A stretch of DNA of 37,870 nucleotides from positions 1-37,870 of the forward strand of contig DAOTYX010000026.1 of NCBI GenBank assembly GCA_034434635.1. The letters are read 5' to 3'. Each line of letters starts with the position of its first letter. Position 1 is the first letter of the stretch. A program made the position numbers and the translations under genes. The DNA is from DAOTYX01 sp034434635. GTDB taxonomy: Bacteria > Chloroflexota > Anaerolineae > B4-G1 > DUEL01. The notes under the pieces were generated by a model. That model searched no databases, was not told the origin of the DNA, and worked only from the letters and a program-made list of their open reading frames with translations. Positions 32,620 through 37,870 of this stretch are shown in pieces.

Positions 32620-35595
32620 ATGGAAGAGGGACTGGAAAGACCGTTCGCTCCGCGTACCGATCGCGTTGTGGGCCGCCAGGGAGAGATGGAAGCGATCCGA
32701 CAGGCACTTGATGGTCCAAAGCATCGCTCTTACATTTTATATCTCATCGGTGGTGGCGGCTTCGGCAAGACTCGCCTTCTTGAGGAGGCTGTTCGCTTGG
32801 CGACGGAGCGCAGAGTCCCGCTCCACACTGCTGGGATTCTGGATCTGTACCACTCCGACCTGCGGAGCGCGGATGGCCTGGAGGCGGCCATTGCACGTGG
32901 TCTGGACTCAGACAATCAGTACTTCCGGGGGTATCTTGAGAAGCGAAGCCGTTTTGAAGAGCATCGCCGGGCTGCTGTCTCTCCTGAAGTGCTGGAAGAG
33001 GAGCGAGGGCGACTGCGCGAGGCCTTTCTGGACGACTATAACCAACTTGCCCGTCAACATCGTATCCTGCTCTGTTTCGATACCCTGGAACTGTTGGTCT
33101 ACGAGCGTGATGCGGTGCAAGAAGCCTGCAGGATTGAACAGGAAGCGTCGGAGGCGCGCGCCTGGTTGCTCGAAGTGCTGCCGCGGCTGGAAAACAGCGT
33201 CGTGCTGCTCGCCGGACGCCTCCCTGCTCCTCTGCGAGACGAACTCCAGACCTGTTGTAGCGGGGATGAACACAAGATCTTTCGTCCCTTTGAACTGGGT
33301 GGGCTGTCGCTCCAGGAAAGCCTGGCTTATTTCGACGAGATGGCGCGCCGAGAGCCACGCCTGATGCAAGTGCCTGAGGATGTTCGCCAGCGCGTCTGGG
33401 AGTATACCGATGGCCGCCCTATCCGCCTCAGTCTGGCAATAGACCTGGTCCTACATGGCCACGACATTGCTGATCTGTTTCCACTGACGGCTGACGAATC
33501 GCATGTGCAGATGATGAAAGAGTCCATTGATCAGCGGCTGGTCAACGAACTGATGCTCTTGCCGTCGCCTACACGCGAGATGCTTCACTTTCTGATTCTG
33601 GCCCGTAGAGGGCTGGATGAGGAGCTGTTACACCAGCTAGCGCCGGACTGGAGCGAGGATCAGTGCCGGGAGAATCTGACCAGGATGCGCCGCTTCACGT
33701 TCGTCAAGCCGCGCCCAGGCACCGGCCTGCTCTTCCTCCACGATGAGATGTACGAACTGGCCGACCGTTACCTGCAGCCGGCGCCCGAAGATCGCCGACA
33801 CTCCTACCAGGTTATGGCCGGGTACTATCAGGAGAAATTGGGACAATCCCAGGATCTGGAGGAGCAACGCACGTTCAAGGTCGGTTGTCTCTACTACGAA
33901 CTTCAACTAGACCCCCGGAAGGCCTTCTGGGGTTCCTATGTACGTTGGGACGAAGAAGCAGTGCGGGCTTATGATATGGAATTGGATGTACGTCTGCGCG
34001 GTGAACTGCTTCGATTCACAAAAAGCCCTTATGCAGATGCCAACGCTCTCTCTACTCTTGGGCGTGATGTGATCGAACAGGACGCTGCGGTGCGCTGGGT
34101 GCGTCGCTTTCTCAGCCGCGGGCAGCACAAGCGTGCCATTGAGGTCGCACGCTGCATCCGCGGATCTGCCTTGCCTGCCCTGCGCACTGACGACGCACTC
34201 TACTGCGCTGCGCTGGATATCGCCGAGGCCGAGGCGGGATTGTACATTGCTCCGCAAGAACCATGGGTGAGCGAGATGATTGAGCGGGCCATCAGCAGGC
34301 TTGAGGGCTGGTCGTGTTCTTCGGAGGAAGACCCCCGCCAATGGTGGCAGGCGCGCCTCTTGGGTCGAGCCTATAACAATCGGGGCTTCCTCCATCGGTT
34401 GGCCGGACGCAATCGGACGGCGGTCCAGGGTTACAAGAAGGCTGTGTATCTCTTTCGGCAGGCTGACGTGCCTGACGAGATGGCCGACACGCTAACGAAC
34501 ATGGGCTTCGTCTACGCTCGATGGGGCCGCTTCGGTTCAGCGGAGACGGCGTTGTTGGATGCCATTGACTTGCGAAAGAGGTTGGGGCAGGAGTTCGCGC
34601 TGGCCCTGAGCTACAATACCCTCGGTTTGACTTACGTCTACGACGATGTTCCGCTGCGGGGTGGCGAGTGGTGTCAGAAGGCGCTCGACACATTCGAACG
34701 CCTGGATCAACCGCGCGGTGTTGGTCTGGCGTGCCTGGCTTTGGGACTCGCCCGTCGCAAGCAGGCCGACCAGTGGAAGGTGGGAGCCTACTCCACGGAA
34801 AGAGCCGACAGGCTCTTCTCCGAAGCGGTCACTTTTCTACAGGGTGGTACCCTGCAACGCGAAGACGGCTCGGTGACACGCGTCTTAGGGGCAGAACCGG
34901 TCTTTCGAAGCAGGGTTGACGAGCCGATGCGCCTGTGGGAGGTCTATAACGAACTGGGTAGTGCTTATTGCGACTGGGGGTGGTTGCTCAAACAGCAGGG
35001 CAGGGTTGACGAGATACAGCAGAAGTACGAGGAGGCCGTCAAGTATCTTCTCAAGAGCGTGGAGATCGCCGAACAACGCGGTTTTTCCTTGCAGGCTGTG
35101 GACTCGTATGAGGACCTGGCCCAGGTCTACAGCAACTGGGAGGGCCATACTCAAGACGAGGAGGAATGGCTTCATAAGATCGAAGAGACGCTTCCCGAAG
35201 AATACCGTCTCATGCCGGGTGGATTCCGCGATGTCGCCGACCCGATCGAAGAGTGGTGGGTTGCCTATGGCAAGCTGCATCTGGGGTACGGCGCACGGAA
35301 GGTTGAGCGGGCATTGAAATCAGTTGTCTCTCCTGAGGAGAAAGACAAACTTCTGGATGATGCTGTTGAGGAATACTGCCGGGCGGTCGCGTATTTCGCA
35401 CAGTATTCGCCCGATACGCGCAGGTTGGCGTTTGCTGCGCAATCTCTCCATCGCCGGCTCAAGACCTTGAACACGAAGCGGTTGGAGCGCCTGCGAGCGC
35501 ATATCGTTGAGTTCTCCGAGACGTATAATGTGAATATGCAGCCCTTGTTGGACCCGCTCGATGACACCTTGGGGATCGTGCCGGAGGAGGCATAG
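32620..35595 (+). CDS. STAND NTPase with TPR repeats
   Basis: 991 residues, starting three bases after the previous stop, with GGGAGG before the ATG. Residues 15-400 are the NTPase: VVGRQGEMEAI at the start, Walker A GGGGFGKTR (about 44-52), Walker B ILLCFDTLELL, VVLLAGR and an EYTDGRPIRL motif as in NB-ARC/NACHT-like proteins. From about 580 helical TPR-like repeats appear, e.g. YNNRGFLHRLAGRNRTAVQG and ALSYNTLGLTYVYDD. TPRs usually bind a protein partner or ligand, so this chain may be the sensor. Its architecture resembles the STAND-TPR proteins found near radical SAM peptide systems such as FxsT (known from Actinobacteria). Confidence 0.88.
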   Translation: MEEGLERPFAPRTDRVVGRQGEMEAIRQALDGPKHRSYILYLIGGGGFGKTRLLEEAVRLATERRVPLHTAGILDLYHSDLRSADGLEAAIARGLDSDNQYFRGYLEKRSRFEEHRRAAVSPEVLEEERGRLREAFLDDYNQLARQHRILLCFDTLELLVYERDAVQEACRIEQEASEARAWLLEVLPRLENSVVLLAGRLPAPLRDELQTCCSGDEHKIFRPFELGGLSLQESLAYFDEMARREPRLMQVPEDVRQRVWEYTDGRPIRLSLAIDLVLHGHDIADLFPLTADESHVQMMKESIDQRLVNELMLLPSPTREMLHFLILARRGLDEELLHQLAPDWSEDQCRENLTRMRRFTFVKPRPGTGLLFLHDEMYELADRYLQPAPEDRRHSYQVMAGYYQEKLGQSQDLEEQRTFKVGCLYYELQLDPRKAFWGSYVRWDEEAVRAYDMELDVRLRGELLRFTKSPYADANALSTLGRDVIEQDAAVRWVRRFLSRGQHKRAIEVARCIRGSALPALRTDDALYCAALDIAEAEAGLYIAPQEPWVSEMIERAISRLEGWSCSSEEDPRQWWQARLLGRAYNNRGFLHRLAGRNRTAVQGYKKAVYLFRQADVPDEMADTLTNMGFVYARWGRFGSAETALLDAIDLRKRLGQEFALALSYNTLGLTYVYDDVPLRGGEWCQKALDTFERLDQPRGVGLACLALGLARRKQADQWKVGAYSTERADRLFSEAVTFLQGGTLQREDGSVTRVLGAEPVFRSRVDEPMRLWEVYNELGSAYCDWGWLLKQQGRVDEIQQKYEEAVKYLLKSVEIAEQRGFSLQAVDSYEDLAQVYSNWEGHTQDEEEWLHKIEETLPEEYRLMPGGFRDVADPIEEWWVAYGKLHLGYGARKVERALKSVVSPEEKDKLLDDAVEEYCRAVAYFAQYSPDTRRLAFAAQSLHRRLKTLNTKRLERLRAHIVEFSETYNVNMQPLLDPLDDTLGIVPEEA

Positions 35596-35598
35596 GGA

Positions 35599-36312
35599 AT
35601 GGTCAGGTACTGCATTCGGCAGGCCATACCCGCCGATGCGCCGCGTATTATCCACGCCATCAACGTCGTGGGCGCGGAGGGTGGCTACCTTTACACATCC
35701 CGTTACATTCCGACGCCGCAATGGGAGGCCGCGTTGCACTGTCCAGATAGTGTCCCTGACCATCTCTTGCTGATCGCCGAACAGGATGGCGTGTTGATTG
35801 GTGTGGCGAGGCTGTTTCCCTGTGATGCTGCTCCTGGGGGTGATACTACCGGCGAGTTGGGTCTCGTGGTCGTGGATCACCTGCGGGGGCGTGGAGTGGG
35901 TACCGCCCTCATACGGGAGATCCTTCACCGTGCCCTTACGCTCGGCTACGTTCGTATCGTCCTCTCCGTCCGGCGTGCCAACGAGCGAGCAGTTCGCCTA
36001 TACCGCAGGTTCGGTTTTGAGGTGGAAAGTGTGCAGTGGCGAGAGTACGCCTTCCTGGGCGAGCAGGAGGAACTGCGAATGGCGCTGACGCTGAACCCAG
36101 GCGGCTTTGGAGGAAGACCTATGACGCTTTTGCCTCTCGTTCAACGACAACCAACGTCAGCCGACGAGGAGAGCCTGGAACTGCCCCTGTTCGCTCCGGA
36201 TGTTGTCACCACACTAGCCGCGGTCGTGGTCAGCCTGGACCAGCACGGACAGACAGGCCCGGCCTGTCTGGAGGGAGGACCAGGGGTTGATTCGGACTGT
36301 GCCTGTGAGTAG
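35599..36312 (+). CDS. GNAT acetyltransferase with C-terminal Cys-rich peptide extension
   Basis: 237 residues, three bases after the STAND-TPR stop, with GGAGGAGG upstream. Residues 1-167 form a complete GNAT fold: IRQAIPADAPRI at the start, acetyl-CoA motif HLRGRGVGTALI near 93-104, VRRANERAVRLYRRFGF, and ELRMALTLN as the last strand. It should acetylate an amine on a protein, peptide or small molecule. After GGFGGRP the chain continues for 63 residues (175-237), ending in CLEGGPGVDSDCACE, unlike any GNAT tail I know. Met175 has its own ribosome site, so the tail may also be made separately. It precedes a radical SAM/SPASM gene. Confidence 0.87.
   Translation: MVRYCIRQAIPADAPRIIHAINVVGAEGGYLYTSRYIPTPQWEAALHCPDSVPDHLLLIAEQDGVLIGVARLFPCDAAPGGDTTGELGLVVVDHLRGRGVGTALIREILHRALTLGYVRIVLSVRRANERAVRLYRRFGFEVESVQWREYAFLGEQEELRMALTLNPGGFGGRPMTLLPLVQRQPTSADEESLELPLFAPDVVTTLAAVVVSLDQHGQTGPACLEGGPGVDSDCACE
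36121..36312 (+). CDS. Putative nested RiPP precursor peptide (63 aa)
   Basis: In the same frame as the GNAT gene, an ATG at 36121 follows GGAGGAAG (36109-36116) at ideal distance. The product would have a leader-like N-terminal part (MTLLPLVQRQPTSADEESLE then LPLFAPDVVTTLAA) and a short Gly/Cys-rich tail with Cys49, Cys60 and Cys62. The next gene encodes a radical SAM/SPASM enzyme with a PqqD-like end, the enzyme type that modifies such peptides. Two forms are possible: a GNAT-peptide fusion and a free peptide. The Shine-Dalgarno match is direct observation; the precursor role is inference. Confidence 0.5.
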   Translation: MTLLPLVQRQPTSADEESLELPLFAPDVVTTLAAVVVSLDQHGQTGPACLEGGPGVDSDCACE

Positions 36313-36323
36313 GGGACAGCGCG

Positions 36324-37550
36324 ATGTTGCGCATTCTCTCCGCTCCTGTCATCTACGCTCTCGAGTTGACGCCAGCCTGCAACAATCATTGCCCTGGTTG
36401 TCCTAACCACTTGGCGACTGGGGGGTCAGAACAGCAACCCTTATCCTTCTCAACATGGTGCAGAATTCTGGACCGCCTGGTTCCCCATGCCCGACGGCTC
36501 AAACTCACCGGCGGCGAGCCGACGCTTCACCCAGACTTCCTCAGCATTGCTGAGCGGATAGACTCAGTTGGGTTGGACTTCACAGTTTTCACCAACGGTT
36601 GCTGGGAGAAGCCGGAAACGTTGGTGGGGACGCTCAGTCGCTTGAATCGGCTCACCGGGCTGCTGGTCTCCCTTCATGGGGCGAGCGCACAGAGCCACGA
36701 AGCATTCACGAAGGTCGAGGGCTCCTTCCAGGAGACGCAGGAGAACATCCGACGGGCTGTTGCTGTTGGTCTGCCGATTACGATCAGCACCGTGTTGACA
36801 GAACCTAACCTGGATGAGATCAGCGACATCGTCCAATTTGCGGAACAACTGGGAACCACCCACGTTGTCTTTAACCGCTACCTGGGGCCGGATGTAGATG
36901 GTCTCACGCCGTCGCCCTCAGAACTGGCCTGCGCCGTTCGGCAGATCGAGACGTTGCGCCGGGAAGGACACGCGGTCAAGTTCGGTAATTGTATCCCGCA
37001 GTGCTTCCTTCCGAACGAATCGTCTGGCTGCCTGGCTGGTGTAGCCTACTGTGCGGTGGGACCGTCAGGCGAAGTCCGGCCCTGCACGCATTCCGCCGTG
37101 GTTGCCGGTAACCTGCTCGAAGAATCGCTCGACGAGATCTGGTGGTCGGCCCCCATGCAGGCATTCCGAGACTCCATCTCGCCGCTGTGTCACCATTGCC
37201 AGGCCTTCTCTGTTTGCCACGGAGGTTGCAAGGCGCTGGCTATGAACCTCGGATTGGAAAGTGACCCGCTTGCCAGGCCAGCACAGGGGGCTGCTTGTCC
37301 ACCCCCGAAGCTCCTGGTTCTCCATCCATCCCTTCGCCCCGTCGGGCACTTTGATGTGCAGCGAGAGGATTGGGGACTGGCATTGCTGTACGGCAACCGT
37401 GTCTGCTCTGTCCGCGTTGAAGCGGCTGGTGTTCTTGCGCTGTTAGATGGCCAGACTTCGCTGGCAGAAATCGAGGCACGTTGTGGTCCTTCAGCACTCT
37501 CGCTGGTAGGCACTCTCTATCAGAAAGGGTTTGTGTCGTTGCAAGCATAA
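36324..37550 (+). CDS. Radical SAM/SPASM peptide maturase with PqqD-like C-terminal domain
   Basis: 408 residues; AGGGGA lies seven bases before the ATG. The [4Fe-4S]-SAM motif is CNNHCPGC (C19, C23, C26), followed by LTGGEPTLHPDF and VSLHGASA, typical of the radical SAM barrel. The SPASM domain (about 225-325) has the full Cys set: GCLAGVAYC, GEVRPC, CHHC, CHGGC and a final Cys after an Asp, enough for auxiliary clusters. The last 60 residues (VRVEAAGVLALLDGQTSLAE to GFVSL) resemble a PqqD-like winged helix, which in RiPP enzymes binds the leader peptide. The likely substrate is the Cys-rich tail encoded just upstream. It is the last gene before a strong terminator. Confidence 0.9.
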   Translation: MLRILSAPVIYALELTPACNNHCPGCPNHLATGGSEQQPLSFSTWCRILDRLVPHARRLKLTGGEPTLHPDFLSIAERIDSVGLDFTVFTNGCWEKPETLVGTLSRLNRLTGLLVSLHGASAQSHEAFTKVEGSFQETQENIRRAVAVGLPITISTVLTEPNLDEISDIVQFAEQLGTTHVVFNRYLGPDVDGLTPSPSELACAVRQIETLRREGHAVKFGNCIPQCFLPNESSGCLAGVAYCAVGPSGEVRPCTHSAVVAGNLLEESLDEIWWSAPMQAFRDSISPLCHHCQAFSVCHGGCKALAMNLGLESDPLARPAQGAACPPPKLLVLHPSLRPVGHFDVQREDWGLALLYGNRVCSVRVEAAGVLALLDGQTSLAEIEARCGPSALSLVGTLYQKGFVSLQA

Positions 37551-37569
37551 TCTTCTTGTTCGGGCATGA

Positions 37570-37608
37570 CCGGAGGGGCAAAGGATCTGCCCCTCCGGTT
37601 TTTGTTTG
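37570..37608 (+). terminator. Intrinsic terminator ending the cassette
   Basis: An 11-bp perfect stem, CCGGAGGGGCA (37570-37580) with TGCCCCTCCGG (37588-37598), a 7-base loop AAGGATC, and then TTTTTGTTTG. It is 20 bases after the radical SAM stop codon. The following gap to 37789 holds no supported gene. Confidence 0.95.
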
Positions 37609-37789
37609 TCAATTCATACGAAGAAAAGTCATCAAAATGTACCAAACCTGTCGGTGCTATGACAAGCCCTGACACACGCGGCGTGGTATTATGATGATGG
37701 CAAAGAGCCGTCAAAGAGGCGGGAATGAACAAGACGATAAGCTTATACGTGGGCCGTTGAAAGGTCCAAAAGCGAAAGGAGGAAGAACC

Positions 37790-37870
37790 ATGATCACAAG
37801 CCTGAGCCTCATCGTAGGGATGATCGGCCTGATCGCCGCTTCCTTCATCTTCCTCCTCGCCCTCGCCTCC
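37790..37870 (+). CDS. Start of a membrane or exported protein (3' end outside window)
   Basis: 27 codons to the right edge: MITSLSLIVGMIGLI then AASFIFLLALAS, one hydrophobic segment that is either a signal anchor or the first membrane helix. AAAGGAGG lies nine bases before the ATG. A TGG-TATTAT extended -10 at 37684-37692 may be its promoter. Nothing more can be said about its function. Confidence 0.65.
   Translation, partial: MITSLSLIVGMIGLIAASFIFLLALAS

Noticed and set aside
32567..33364. 265-codon frame overlapping the STAND-TPR gene in another frame
   Set aside because: It has no domain and lies within a well-supported STAND NTPase sequence.
25332..37608. Integrase, transposase, tRNA or direct-repeat attachment site flanking the cassette
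   Set aside because: I looked for these at both edges and found none, so no mobile-element claim is made.
37725..37760. 11-residue peptide MNKTISLYVGR resembling the start of RRM RNA-binding proteins
   Set aside because: It stops at once; too short to call a gene or pseudogene, although it has an AGAGGCGGGA upstream.
1..37870. rRNA, tRNA or riboswitch genes
   Set aside because: No tRNA-like T-loop sequence or known riboswitch pattern (including B12 upstream of cbiM) was recognised by eye.

Overview
The window is a piece of a GC-rich bacterial chromosome. My best guess is Chloroflexota, possibly an Anaerolineae-like lineage. The guess rests on the mix of a large UPF0182 membrane protein, a six-GAF histidine kinase, a PIN-TRAM protein, an EF-P of the Arg32 type, and dense STAND/CHAT genes. 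This is inference; no rRNA or tRNA gene is present to confirm it.

Layout. (1) 1-1445, minus: a secreted PA14-repeat protein that runs off the left edge. (2) 1626-6023: a metal-homeostasis block. A ZIP transporter lies on the minus strand and a fur-cbiM-cbiQ-cbiO operon on the plus strand with a consensus sigma-70 promoter. A 530-bp hairpin-repeat array separates them. (3) 6025-14799, minus: the multi-GAF kinase, a second hairpin-repeat array, a HAD hydrolase coupled to a Cys-rich protein, UPF0182, and efp with its promoter. (4) 14917-19316: comEC, serine acetyltransferase, and birA on the opposite strand. (5) 19619-25331, plus: PIN-TRAM protein, cysS, rlmB, a YbhN/LPG-synthase-like membrane protein and an FAD oxidoreductase, closely packed. 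(6) 25408-37550, plus: a cassette of visibly lower GC, with a promoter candidate at its start and a strong intrinsic terminator at its end. (7) 37790-37870: the start of another membrane protein.

The cassette is the most interesting part. In order it encodes a P-loop ATPase with a C-terminal OmpR-type winged helix, a possible small Cys protein, a related P-loop ATPase joined to a CHAT (caspase-like) protease with a zinc-ribbon-like insert, a Trypco2 protein, a STAND NTPase with two tandem NTPase modules, a STAND-TPR protein, a GNAT acetyltransferase, and a radical SAM/SPASM enzyme. The GNAT carries a C-terminal Cys-rich 63-residue peptide that also has its own ribosome-binding site and start codon. 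From the Trypco2 gene onward the gaps are 3 to 34 bases, so this looks like one transcription unit. I read it as an NTP-dependent conflict or signalling system that contains its own peptide-modification arm. The domain calls are mostly firm. The system-level function is inference.
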